The position numbers and the translations under genes are program-made. A stretch of DNA of 64,000 bases from an uncultured Gammaproteobacteria bacterium (lineage in GTDB: Bacteria; Pseudomonadota; Gammaproteobacteria; Arenicellales; Poriferihabitantaceae). How positions within the stretch are numbered: the stretch's first letter is position 1; every line of letters begins with the position of its first letter. The notes beneath the pieces are model-generated. The model ran no database searches. It saw nothing but the letters and a program-made list of their open reading frames with translations, and was not told the origin of the DNA. Positions 54,155 through 62,736 of the stretch are shown piece by piece. The stretch lies in NCBI GenBank assembly GCA_947259885.1, contig CAMYNW010000010.1, positions 62,001-126,000 of the forward strand, given 5' to 3'.

Positions 54155-55156
54155 TTAGCTGAAAGTTGAATCAAGTGGTCGACTTTCTTCCTTTACAATT
54201 AGCCAGCGATCCTGATAGAACTTTCACGTCAATGATTTGAGTGATCGATTATTTACACTATCTGTTTCGTACTCCTGTACAAAATTAGCAATTACCAGGT
54301 CGGCAGCGTTTTGAGAAATTCGGATATCATTAAGTCTGACTTTAATAAAGTCAGTACTGCTAATTCCCTCTGTCTTTCTTCCGATCCATTCCGGCAATCC
54401 CACTCCGCCAGCTGGTATAAATTCTCTTGAATAATGGGCTAGAAAGTTATCAACGTCTCGATTGGACCAGGTAGTTACCCAGGACCGCAGAGTCTCGATG
54501 ACCTGTTCTGAAGCTGCTTCTAAGGGCGTAGTAAGAGGCTGCTGCTCTGATGATTCTTCTGACGCGTTTACCGTTCTGATTTCTGCGGATCCTAGCTGAT
54601 TTGCTAGAGAGCGTCGTTTGCCGGCTGGCGTATTATCTCTCGCTATTTGATTGAAATTGCTGCTGATGCTGGCCTTGCTTGCCAGAACGTCATTGAGCGC
54701 TATTTGATCAGCGCCGCGCTGATACTCGATCTGCGCCAATTCAATGTAGGTATCCCCAAGATTTTCATAAGCTTGGGAATAATCGGGAAACTTTTCGATT
54801 GTTTCTCTAAATAGCTCAATCGCATCGTCATACTGTCCTTGCAGTCGGTAGATTATTGCAAGGTTATTGGCAGGTTCAGGGTTGCTTTTCAGTTTTCGTT
54901 TCAGCTTCTTATAATGTTTTCGAGCTTCCTCCAGCCGGTTGAGTTGGACCAGGATAAACCCTCGCTGTAAAAGTAAACGTTCGTTATTCTTTTGATTGCG
55001 CAGAGCTACATCGACGCGTGCAATGGCGTTCTCATACTCCTGGTCGTTGATGAGTAGTTGTACCGCATTCGCATCAGCATCGTTTTCCGTTTCGTCTGAC
55101 CAGACCCCCGTAGATACTGCCCAAAGAATCGAGAATAGAATTAAATATCTTTACAT
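54155..55156 (-). pseudogene. TPR plus NTF2-like (Cds6-type) protein gene with two nonsense codons
   Basis: One frame of 334 codons runs from ATG 55156 to TAA 54155. Codon 2 is TAA (a change from AAA would restore MKRYLILFSILWA, a signal peptide), and a TGA at 54222-54224 interrupts NNRSLKSLT*KFYQDRWLIV near the end. Between them lie an exported N-terminus, TPR units (LQGQYDDAIELFRETIEKFP and YSQAYENLGDTYIELAQ) and a C-terminal SnoaL/NTF2-like domain (RSWVTTWSNRDVDNFLAHYS). The frame is kept throughout, so inactivation is recent, or the bases are wrong. A 171-residue product from TTG 54739 would lack the signal peptide and most TPRs. Confidence 0.72.
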
Positions 55157-55409
55157 TTCAGTAGATTGTTTTCCGTATAGAAAATTGTCGAATCTTGAAC
55201 TTCTCCAAAGTGTTAACCAAATATTGTTTGATTTCCAACTATTTGGAGTCAGTTTACGAGACTAAACCGAGCATAAGCCGCCGCTTATCATTAAAACAAT
55301 GCCGAGTATCTAAAAAATTTGTAATGGTTGAAAAACATCGGTAGTTTTGCCTCCAAGCTCGCTGAAGCTGACTAAAAAATATAAGAATATTTAAAGGGGG
55401 AACGAGAAC

Positions 55410-55571
55410 TTGGCGGATAAATATAATCAACCGCCAGACTCACCTCACGCTATAAAAAAGGAAGAACTACCACTACCACTACCGCTGCCACTACTGCCAC
55501 TTCTCTTCCACAAGAAACGCGGATTAGGTGTGTCCGCACTGTTGGGGTTTTCGTGTACGGTCTTTGTTTAA
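55410..55571 (+). CDS. Possible small Leu-Pro-rich protein (53 codons)
   Basis: TTG 55410 has GGGGGA 8 nt upstream, a good ribosome site. The product contains EELPLPLPLPLLPLLFHKKR and then GLGVSALLGFSCTVFV, a Leu-Pro run followed by a hydrophobic end. It comes from the CTACCA-like triplet repeat at 55468-55503 and shares its frame with the porin relic after the TAA. It may therefore be decayed DNA rather than a gene. Confidence 0.2.
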   Translation: MADKYNQPPDSPHAIKKEELPLPLPLPLLPLLFHKKRGLGVSALLGFSCTVFV

Positions 55572-55787
55572 CCGACTCGAAATCCTTCAAAGTCTGGCAA
55601 GACAACTCTGAATCTGGGAATCGGTCATTACAAGACGGAATCCGCGATAGGTTGAAATATAGCCCACTGGATTAAAACCAAGAACATGGGCGAGAAGACC
55701 AAGAGGATCGTAGCAAACGGAGGAGCCTCCCTTGCGGAAGGTGGTGAGGATGCTGTGTATCGAGTAGGTATCGGTATCGAATTCTGA
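55572..55787 (+). pseudogene. Remnant of the C-terminal end of a porin-like outer-membrane protein
   Basis: The frame reads KSGKTTLNLGIGHYKTESAI, then TGA (55653-55655), then IAHWIKTKNMGEKTKRIVAN, SLAEGGEDAVYRVGIGIEF and a final TGA. Alternating beta strands, tight turns and a C-terminal Phe are those of the last strands of a trimeric-porin-like barrel. Upstream sequence is not recognisable and the frame is broken, so only about 70 codons survive. A strong terminator follows directly, as expected for the end of the former gene. Confidence 0.6.
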
Positions 55788-55801
55788 TTGGTCTCACTTC
55801 G

Positions 55802-55837
55802 GCCGCCCCCGGTTGTTATGGGGGGCGGCTTTTTTTT
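55802..55837 (+). terminator. Strong rho-independent terminator
   Basis: GCCGCCCCC (55802-55810) pairs with GGGGGCGGC (55821-55829), loop 10 nt, then eight T. It points to the + strand and so belongs to the porin relic. It also lies just after the stop of the convergent DJ-1-like gene. The rest of 55157-55878 shows no other gene. Confidence 0.9.
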
Positions 55838-55878
55838 GCTTACGAGTTTTACAGTATGTGTTTTCCAGTATGAATAAT

Positions 55879-56502
55879 CTATTCGACCAGACCCGCGATC
55901 GATGCAAACGGGTCGTTACTCGGATCTCGATTCCATTGATACTCGGCCCATATGGCTGCCTGCTCTGCACTTGAGCGATCCATAATTTCTTCGATTAGTC
56001 CCAGGCTCATATCGATGCCGGCTGACACGCCAGATGACGTGAAGTAATTGCCGTCCACAACCCAACGCGCCTGTTTGATCCAGGTTACCCTGTGGCCAAA
56101 TCCGGTGACCCACTGAAAAGCGTTTTTGTTTGTGGTGGCGCGACGGCCTTCGAGAAGCCCCGATGCCGCCAGCAATGCGCTTCCAGTGCAGACCGACATG
56201 ACGTACTGAGCGTTCTCAGCTTGGTTCGAAAGCCAATTGAGTAATGCTTGGTTAGATACTTCGATGCGCGTACCTGCACCACCCGGAACCAGTAATATTT
56301 GGTATTGCCCCACCTGATCGAATGTGGAATCCAGCGCCACTCGTGGACCTTGCGCACTGCGCACAGCTCCCGCGTGTTGTCCCAGCATATGCAGGCTGAA
56401 GGTCTCGGGATACATGCCTAGCATTTCGAGAGGTCCGAAAACATCGAGCAGCTCGAAATTTTCGAACAGGATGACGCCAACATTCAGCACTTTAGCCATC
56501 AA
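55879..56502 (-). CDS. DJ-1/PfpI-family protein
   Basis: A 207-residue protein of the class I glutamine amidotransferase-like fold. The nucleophile elbow is YVMSVCTGSALLAASGLL, the acid residue is near VGVILFENFELLDVFGP, and ILLVPGGAGTRIEV and YFTSSGVSAGIDMSLGLIEE complete the core. It resembles the isonitrile hydratase/ThiJ branch, often found as the effector part of AraC regulators, but here without a DNA-binding domain. ATG 56499, one codon downstream, is also possible. Confidence 0.82.
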   Translation of the reverse strand: MMAKVLNVGVILFENFELLDVFGPLEMLGMYPETFSLHMLGQHAGAVRSAQGPRVALDSTFDQVGQYQILLVPGGAGTRIEVSNQALLNWLSNQAENAQYVMSVCTGSALLAASGLLEGRRATTNKNAFQWVTGFGHRVTWIKQARWVVDGNYFTSSGVSAGIDMSLGLIEEIMDRSSAEQAAIWAEYQWNRDPSNDPFASIAGLVE

Positions 56503-56879
56503 TTAGTAGTGGCCACAGCCGCAGAACTAATTTAACCATCTCAACATATTCCGGTGGTTTGATCTTTCTTTCATCAACGATAGGATACCAATAGAATGAA
56601 TCAAGCCACTGGAGCTATTCTTGTCCAGAATGGCTGCACAATTATATACATTAAAGGTACTCTACAATTCCTTGTACCAAGTCAATCTACTGTTGGAAAT
56701 TTATAATGCGTAGAATTGTGGAATGTGACGATCGAACGCAGTCAAAACTCAATAATTTTCATGATAACTGAATTCAATTGCCGTCAACTGCTTATTCCAT
56801 CTTCATTTTGTATAGCCTGCATCACGGTCAATGCTTTTCTTAGTCCTGTGATCAGTCAAAGCAGAGTCAGCTCAACACC
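56503..56879. other. Divergent intergenic region, possible tiny frame
   Basis: AT-rich, probably holding promoters of the DJ-1-like gene and the ABC operon. An uninterrupted 36-codon frame (ATG 56596 to TAA near 56706, MNQATGAILVQNGC...) has only a distant AGGA and no family. Nothing else is seen. Confidence 0.3.
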
Positions 56880-57569
56880 ATGAATTCGTTGAACCAGACC
56901 AATGTTTCACTCGAAGGAGTTTGCAAGGCCTATGATGAGGCGGGCATCAGGCGCATGGTGCTCAACCAACTAGAGCTGCAGGCGGTCGGGGGTGAGTTTG
57001 TCTCGATCCGGGGTCCAAGTGGCTCCGGAAAATCAACGCTACTTAATATTCTAGGAGGCATTGATCGGGCTGATAGCGGGCGAGTGCAAATTAGTGATAC
57101 AAACTTGATTGGCCTTGGAGAAACCGCACGTACCTTGTTTCGCAGACATCATATTGGTTTTGTCTTTCAGTTTTTTAATCTTGTGCCAACATTGACTGTA
57201 ACCGAAAACCTTCGATTGCCGCTCGAGTTATGTAAGAAATACCAGAATGATAATGAGGTCAGGCTATGGCTTGAACGCTTTGGTCTCGAAGGCAGGTCCG
57301 GCGCCTTCCCTGATGTGCTATCGGGAGGCGAGCAGCAACGGGTGGCCATCATTCGCGCTGCGATCCACCGCCCGAGCTTAATCTTGGCTGATGAACCGAC
57401 TGGAAATCTCGATGCCTCTGTGAGCGAAGAAGTGCTTCAACTTCTTAGAGAAGTGGCAGACCAAGGCGCTTGCGTCGTGATGGCTACGCATAGTGAGGAA
57501 GCCGCTCACGCGTCAGATCGTCGACTATTACTAAAGGATGGCCAGCTTTATCCGCAAACTGTATTCTAA
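56880..57569 (+). CDS. ABC transporter ATP-binding protein, LolD/MacB type (AttE-like)
   Basis: A 229-residue ATPase. Walker [18 protein letters not shown]-loop [13 protein letters not shown], signature [14 protein letters not shown], Walker [13 protein letters not shown] and switch MATHSEE are those of the LolD/MacB group, which drive mechanotransmission rather than import. The FtsX-type permease starts 2 bp after its stop. The product of the third gene is lipocalin-like, as in AttEFGH systems. Confidence 0.88.
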   Translation: MNSLNQTNVSLEGVCKAYDEAGIRRMVLNQLELQAVGGEFVSIRGPSGSGKSTLLNILGGIDRADSGRVQISDTNLIGLGETARTLFRRHHIGFVFQFFNLVPTLTVTENLRLPLELCKKYQNDNEVRLWLERFGLEGRSGAFPDVLSGGEQQRVAIIRAAIHRPSLILADEPTGNLDASVSEEVLQLLREVADQGACVVMATHSEEAAHASDRRLLLKDGQLYPQTVF

Positions 57570-57571
57570 TA

Positions 57572-60073
57572 ATGACCACGCGCCTGATTGCTATTGCGTT
57601 GCTCAGGGAACTGATGATCCATCCATGGCAACTTGCACTTACATTGTTCAGCATCGCCGCAGGGGTTTCAGTCGTGGTGGGCGTGGATATTGCCAATCAG
57701 GCTGCACTGGGAGAATTTGAACGCGCTAATCAGACTATAGATGGGGTGGCCACGCATCGAATTGTGGGTGGGCCCACCGGTATCGACGAGCGGATCTTCC
57801 AACAGATAAAGGTCGCCGCTGCGATACGGGAAGCTGCTCCGGTGGTTACTGCAGAAGTGGCTGTTCAAGGCAGGTCTGGTTCGTATCGGCTGCTTGGGAT
57901 AGAGCCGCTCAGCGACTTTAGAATCAGGGATCTCCAGCTGTCAAACGCCGAGGGCCCGGAGCAACCACTACCGGCATGGCCGCTCTATGTGCCGCAGGAA
58001 CTTTACGATCTTGCTGAAAAAAGTCTGGTCTTGAAAAGCGGTCGTCACATTCAACAATTCAATATTGCTGGCAGTCTTGATTCCGAGAGTACCCAATCGG
58101 CTTCGCTTTCCCGACTGCTGGTCACGGATATTGCATGGGCGCAATCTTTTCTCAAATCAGGCGGCAGGCTCAGTCATATTGAACTGAATCTTCCGGAAGG
58201 GTTCGACCAGAGCTCGCTCAGAAATCAGCTGCCCGATTCGGTGCGGCTGGTCGATGTAGAGCTATTCAATAACGCGCGCTCTGACATGACGCGGGCATTT
58301 CGAATCAATCTAACTGCCCTCAGTCTACTGGCGCTGGTGATCGCGATGTTTCTGATATACAGCACGGTAAGTTTTCAGGTAATTCGAAGACGTCACATGT
58401 TTGCACTGTTAAGAGCAGCCGGCGTCACCAATCAGGAGCTGGTAGCAATATTGTTGATCGAGGTGACGGCACTTGCCATTGCTGGTACTGCGGTTGGGCT
58501 GGTGCTCGGATCGTTGTTAGCAAACGGGCTTGGCGCAATGGTCGTCGAGACCATCAACGCGCTCTACTATTCGCTGGTCGAACCAGCTCACACAGCCAAC
58601 TGGTCCTCAATTATCAAAGCGGTATTACTTGGCATCACTGCCACACTCCTGGCCAGTGCATTGCCGATAGCATTGGCGGGCCGCACCACTGTTCGCGGTT
58701 TACTACTGCGCTCCGATGAAGAAAAGTCTGCGCGACAACTCAGCGCCCGCGCTTTGGTTCCTGCAATTCTGTTGTTGGCCTTGGGCATTGTGTTGTTAAT
58801 AGTACCAGTGGAATCACTAGTAATCGCCTTTATAGGCCTTTTCATGCTGATCCTTGGACTAGCGGCCCTGACGCCATGGGTCGTTAGGCGTTTATGCCAG
58901 CTTGCTTCAAGATTTGGGGGGCGTGCTTTAGGTCTGATTCCCAAAATGGCGCTGCTCAGCGTTGGCGCACATTTAAGTCGAACCTCTATCGCTGTGGCGG
59001 CGTTGTCGGTTGCGGTGTCGGCTACGCTTGGTGTGGGATTGATGATCGACAGCTTTCGAAACTCCGTGGAAGATTGGCTGAATGGTTATCTCCGCTCTGA
59101 TATCTATCTCACCAGTGAGTCAGTGGGGCAGGAATTCCTGTCACCAAAATTTCTACAGCAAATACAAAGCCTCGACGCGGTCGCGTATTTAAGTACAGGT
59201 AGGCGCCATACGCTCTCTACATCTAATGTACCGACGGTATTATTTACTCTGCAGACTGCGAAGAACGGGTTTGCAGGCTTTCAGATCAAACAAAGTTTAG
59301 ATGGCGATTTATGGAATCGATTTCATAGTCAAGAACAAGTTCTGATTTCGGAGCCTTTAGCGCGAAGGCGTGACTTGGTTCCAGGGGATAAGATAACTCT
59401 ACCAACCGACCATGGAAAAATCGATTTTGTTGTCGCAGCGGTGTACTACGACTATTCCAGCGACCAGGGACTTGTGACTATGGATAGGAACACTTATGCG
59501 CGTTATTTTAATGACGAGCTGGTCGCATCCGCTGCTGTGAAAATAGTGGAAGGTGCGGAGGTCGCAGCAGTGATGGAAGCTGTTCGAAATCTCCCTGCTG
59601 CGCCGCAAGAGCTTTTTCTGCGCTCTAACCAAGGTCTGAGACAGGCAAGCCTTGAAGTATTTGATCAGACATTTCGCGTAACCGAAGTTTTACGTTGGCT
59701 GGCAATTATTGTCGCGGTCGTAGGGATAGTTTCAGCGCTGGTTGCGTTGCAGCTGGAACGGGGTCGTGAGTTTGCAGTGTTAAGGGCGGTGGGATTCAGT
59801 CGCATACAGCTTGGAATTCAGATTCTGCTTGAAACGGGAATAACTGGTTTATGCGCTGGCCTGATGGCGATTCCCATGGGAGTCGCACTTGCCGTCTGCC
59901 TGATTAAGGTGATTAATGTGCGCTCATTTGGGTGGTCAATGCAAACGGTCATCGATGGTAACCTGATTGTGCAGGCGATGATGCTCGCGATTGTCGCTGC
60001 GACATTAGCGGGTCTATATCCCGCTGTGCGCCTTTGGCGAACTGAAATTGGGTATGGGCTGCGTAATGATTGA
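57572..60073 (+). CDS. FtsX-like ABC permease (AttF/G-like, large)
   Basis: An 833-residue inner-membrane protein with an N-terminal helix (about 16-36), a large periplasmic domain, one FtsX domain in the middle (about 250-380, LNLTALSLLALVIAMFLIYS), further helices and a second periplasmic domain, and a second FtsX domain at the C-terminus (about 705-825, RWLAIIVAVVGIVSALVALQ). This doubled plan is that of large AttFG-type exporters. It overlaps the next gene by 8 bp. Substrate unknown; lipid, lipoprotein or peptide export is typical. Confidence 0.85.
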   Translation: MTTRLIAIALLRELMIHPWQLALTLFSIAAGVSVVVGVDIANQAALGEFERANQTIDGVATHRIVGGPTGIDERIFQQIKVAAAIREAAPVVTAEVAVQGRSGSYRLLGIEPLSDFRIRDLQLSNAEGPEQPLPAWPLYVPQELYDLAEKSLVLKSGRHIQQFNIAGSLDSESTQSASLSRLLVTDIAWAQSFLKSGGRLSHIELNLPEGFDQSSLRNQLPDSVRLVDVELFNNARSDMTRAFRINLTALSLLALVIAMFLIYSTVSFQVIRRRHMFALLRAAGVTNQELVAILLIEVTALAIAGTAVGLVLGSLLANGLGAMVVETINALYYSLVEPAHTANWSSIIKAVLLGITATLLASALPIALAGRTTVRGLLLRSDEEKSARQLSARALVPAILLLALGIVLLIVPVESLVIAFIGLFMLILGLAALTPWVVRRLCQLASRFGGRALGLIPKMALLSVGAHLSRTSIAVAALSVAVSATLGVGLMIDSFRNSVEDWLNGYLRSDIYLTSESVGQEFLSPKFLQQIQSLDAVAYLSTGRRHTLSTSNVPTVLFTLQTAKNGFAGFQIKQSLDGDLWNRFHSQEQVLISEPLARRRDLVPGDKITLPTDHGKIDFVVAAVYYDYSSDQGLVTMDRNTYARYFNDELVASAAVKIVEGAEVAAVMEAVRNLPAAPQELFLRSNQGLRQASLEVFDQTFRVTEVLRWLAIIVAVVGIVSALVALQLERGREFAVLRAVGFSRIQLGIQILLETGITGLCAGLMAIPMGVALAVCLIKVINVRSFGWSMQTVIDGNLIVQAMMLAIVAATLAGLYPAVRLWRTEIGYGLRND

Positions 60074-61256
60074 AGTCATAGGTTTGAAGAAGTCCAGGCT
60101 GGCAGTCCTGGCCCTTGCTATCGCGGCTTTGATTCTCGTGCTTATGGCTGTTTTTATGCTCCGTCACTTGCCTAATACTAAACCTGTTAGCGCCTCATCG
60201 GCACTTGTTCAATTTCTCTCGTCCGATACTGACCGCGACTTCGCCCGCGTTACGCCAGGCTATAGGCTTAGTTTTCCCGTTGATCACGCGGCGCATCCTG
60301 AATTCAGGCAGGAGTGGTGGTATTTCACCGGGAATCTGATTGGAGAAGATGGTCGAGAGTTTGGGTTTCAGCTAACGTTTTTCCGCTTTGCTCACGGGCG
60401 AAGCGAACACTTACCGGCAGCAGGCTGGAACAACGATCAAACCTGGATGACGCATTTCGCCGTTACTGATGTGCAACAAAACCGCTTCTTTGCTGAACAG
60501 GACTTCGCTCGAGGTGCTCTCGATCTGGCCGGTGCTGCTGCAGAGCCGTTTACCGTGTGGGTCAACGGATGGTCTGCGACTCAGACGGGAAAAACTTGTA
60601 GAGAATGTTTAACTGTAAAGCTTGTGGCGGAGACTGATGAATTCTCAATTGACCTGGAAGTCAAATCAAATACTGGTCCGTTGCTGCAAGGAGAGCAGGG
60701 ATTCAGTGTAAAGAATGATCAAGGGGATGTGGCGTCTTACTATTATTCATATCCCGATCTTCATTCCACTGGCAAAGTGGTTATACACGGTCAGAGTCAT
60801 CAGGTCGAAGGAACAGCTTGGATGGACCGGGAGTGGTCAAGTGCGGTGCTGGCTAAAGGCCAATCTGGCTGGGATTGGTTTGCCCTGCACCTGGACGACG
60901 GTCGGAAGCTGATGTTGTTTCAGGTCAGGGACGAAGTAAAGCGGAACTTCAGGCATGCTGTATTAATCGGGCGGGGCGGCATGTCTGAGCAACTATCTCC
61001 GGAGACTTTGGAAATGACACCCACTGACTTTTGGATCAGCCCCGATACAGGTAACCGCTATCCTACTAGATGGAGTATTAGAAATACCAGCGATGACTAT
61101 GCTATGGAGCTCTCTATTAAACCAAAAGTGAAAAATCAGGAGCTTAATTTATCATTCCAGTACTACGAGGGTGCGGTGGAGTTCGAAGGCGAGTTAGAAG
61201 GCGACAGAGTAAGCGGCTCAGGCTATATGGAATTGACAGGTTATGAGCGGAATTGA
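60066..61256 (+). CDS. AttH/CrtC-type lipocalin-like protein
   Basis: A 396-residue protein with an N-terminal membrane anchor or uncleaved signal (about residues 11-33, AVLALAIAALILVLMAVFML) and a periplasmic two-lobed lipocalin-like fold of the AttH/hydroxyneurosporene-synthase group: SFPVDHAAHPEFRQEWWYFT, GFQLTFFRFAH, WMTHFAVTDVQQNRFFAEQD and GTAWMDREWSSAVL are typical. ATG 60066 is chosen over 60048: it overlaps the permease stop by 8 bp and starts the hydrophobic leader. As AttH it would be the accessory part of an AttEFGH-like ABC system. Confidence 0.82.
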   Translation: MIEVIGLKKSRLAVLALAIAALILVLMAVFMLRHLPNTKPVSASSALVQFLSSDTDRDFARVTPGYRLSFPVDHAAHPEFRQEWWYFTGNLIGEDGREFGFQLTFFRFAHGRSEHLPAAGWNNDQTWMTHFAVTDVQQNRFFAEQDFARGALDLAGAAAEPFTVWVNGWSATQTGKTCRECLTVKLVAETDEFSIDLEVKSNTGPLLQGEQGFSVKNDQGDVASYYYSYPDLHSTGKVVIHGQSHQVEGTAWMDREWSSAVLAKGQSGWDWFALHLDDGRKLMLFQVRDEVKRNFRHAVLIGRGGMSEQLSPETLEMTPTDFWISPDTGNRYPTRWSIRNTSDDYAMELSIKPKVKNQELNLSFQYYEGAVEFEGELEGDRVSGSGYMELTGYERN

Positions 61257-61372
61257 TTTCCTTACCAGCAATGCTATATTGAATCTGATCGAATATCAGC
61301 TTCCACAACGATAGCTTCACCTAAAGACTGCCCGTCCGTTAGTTTAGGGTATGATCTTCTGATTCGACTATC

Positions 61373-62461
61373 ATGTATCCAAGCATTATGTGGCCTGACC
61401 GAAGATTTGTTGAATTGGTAAGCATTGATTTGCCGATCATCCAGGCGCCCATGGCCGGCGCCAATGACTCCGCAATGGTTGTGCAAGTTTGTAGTGCAGG
61501 TGGCCTGGGTTCCCTGCCTTGCGCCATGCTCGACGCAGACAAAGTGCGTTCTGAAATTCTCAATATTCGTAAGAGAACGAATCAACCGTTTAACCTGAAC
61601 TTTTTCTGTCACACTCCCACCGAGACGGATCGAGACCGCGAAAAAGCCTGGAAGCAGAAGCTGGCTGTTTACTATGAAGAGTCTGGCCTCGACATCACTG
61701 CTCCGGTCTCCGCGGTGAACCGTGAACCATTCAACGAAGAGATGTGTGAATTGATCGAGGAGTATAGGCCTGAGGTGATTAGCTTTCACTTCGGGCTGCC
61801 TAATAAAGCGCTCTTTGGTCGGGTGAGGGCGACTGGATGCAAAATCCTCAGTTCAGCCACCACGGTGGAAGAAGCGCGTTATCTGGAGGAGCAAGGCTGC
61901 GACGCTATTATTGCCCAGGGTAATGAGGCCGGTGGGCATCGAGGTATGTTTCTAAGCGACAATATTGCATCTCAACCAGGAACCTTTTCACTAGTACCGC
62001 AAGTAGCTGACGCCGTATCGGTTCCTGTGATCGCGGCAGGGGGAATCAGCGACGCTCGAGGAATAGCAGCCGCGTTTGCGCTAGGTGCTTCTGCGGTTCA
62101 GATTGGCACGGCATATCTTTTTACGCCAGAATCTCTAATCAGCGATTTGCATCGGGCAGCACTCAATGCAGACGGTAATGATGAAACTATGCTTACCAAT
62201 GTTTTCTCAGGAAAGCCTGCACGTGGTCTAGTCAATCGAGTGATGCGCGAAGTGGGGCCGATGTCAGAGCTAGCGCCAGCTTTTCCAACTGCAGGAGGCG
62301 CGTTGGCACCACTTAAAGCGCAAGCAGAAGCAACTGGCTCGGCTGATTTTTCTTCCCTATGGTCTGGGCAGTCAGCAAAGCTCTGCAATGAAATGGGCGC
62401 AAGGGAATTGACTAGAAGATTGGGAGAGACGGCAGTTACAAGACTTGAGTTTCTAAGCTGA
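61373..62461 (+). CDS. Nitronate monooxygenase-family FMN enzyme
   Basis: A 362-residue TIM-barrel flavoprotein of the 2-nitropropane dioxygenase family. FMN and catalytic segments: PIIQAPMAGANDSAMVVQV, FHFGLPNKALFGRVRATGCK, DAIIAQGNEAGGHRGMF (with the catalytic His) and VIAAGGISDARGIAAAFALG followed by ASAVQIGTAYL. It detoxifies nitronates such as propionate 3-nitronate; relatives include enoyl-ACP reductase FabK. The start is ATG 61373, with ATG 61388 (MWPDRRF) the alternative. It is a single gene. Confidence 0.85.
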   Translation: MYPSIMWPDRRFVELVSIDLPIIQAPMAGANDSAMVVQVCSAGGLGSLPCAMLDADKVRSEILNIRKRTNQPFNLNFFCHTPTETDRDREKAWKQKLAVYYEESGLDITAPVSAVNREPFNEEMCELIEEYRPEVISFHFGLPNKALFGRVRATGCKILSSATTVEEARYLEEQGCDAIIAQGNEAGGHRGMFLSDNIASQPGTFSLVPQVADAVSVPVIAAGGISDARGIAAAFALGASAVQIGTAYLFTPESLISDLHRAALNADGNDETMLTNVFSGKPARGLVNRVMREVGPMSELAPAFPTAGGALAPLKAQAEATGSADFSSLWSGQSAKLCNEMGARELTRRLGETAVTRLEFLS

Positions 62462-62736
62462 GTCGGTGGCTGGTTTAAGCTTTCTTAATATGTTTTATTC
62501 AATGATTATGATCCAATCCTGCTAATTTATTTTGTCGTAACAAGCCCTGGGTTTTCAGATACTAAGAGGACATAAAAGAATCCACAATTGAGAAAATCTC
62601 GCATCGGCATTTTTACTAGGTTTCGGGGATATAATATTAGCGAGGCTGAAGATTCCGGAAGCATTTCTATTAAGCCGACAACTCATTCGAGTTAGGTTAA
62701 GGCGAATATAGTAAAACAACGGGCCAGACAAACAAA

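Noticed and set aside
55468..55503. Triplet repeat as a phase-variable microsatellite or part of a CRISPR-like array
   Set aside because: The repeat is short and imperfect (CTACCA, CCGCTG, CTACTG variants) with no spacers; no CRISPR array or cas gene exists in the window.
35403..55655. Stop-codon reassignment (TAA or TGA read as an amino acid) to explain the four loci broken by in-frame stops
   Set aside because: TAA, TAG and TGA all end many intact, correctly sized genes in this window (for example phnS2, phnU2, mmsA-operon genes), so a changed code is not tenable.
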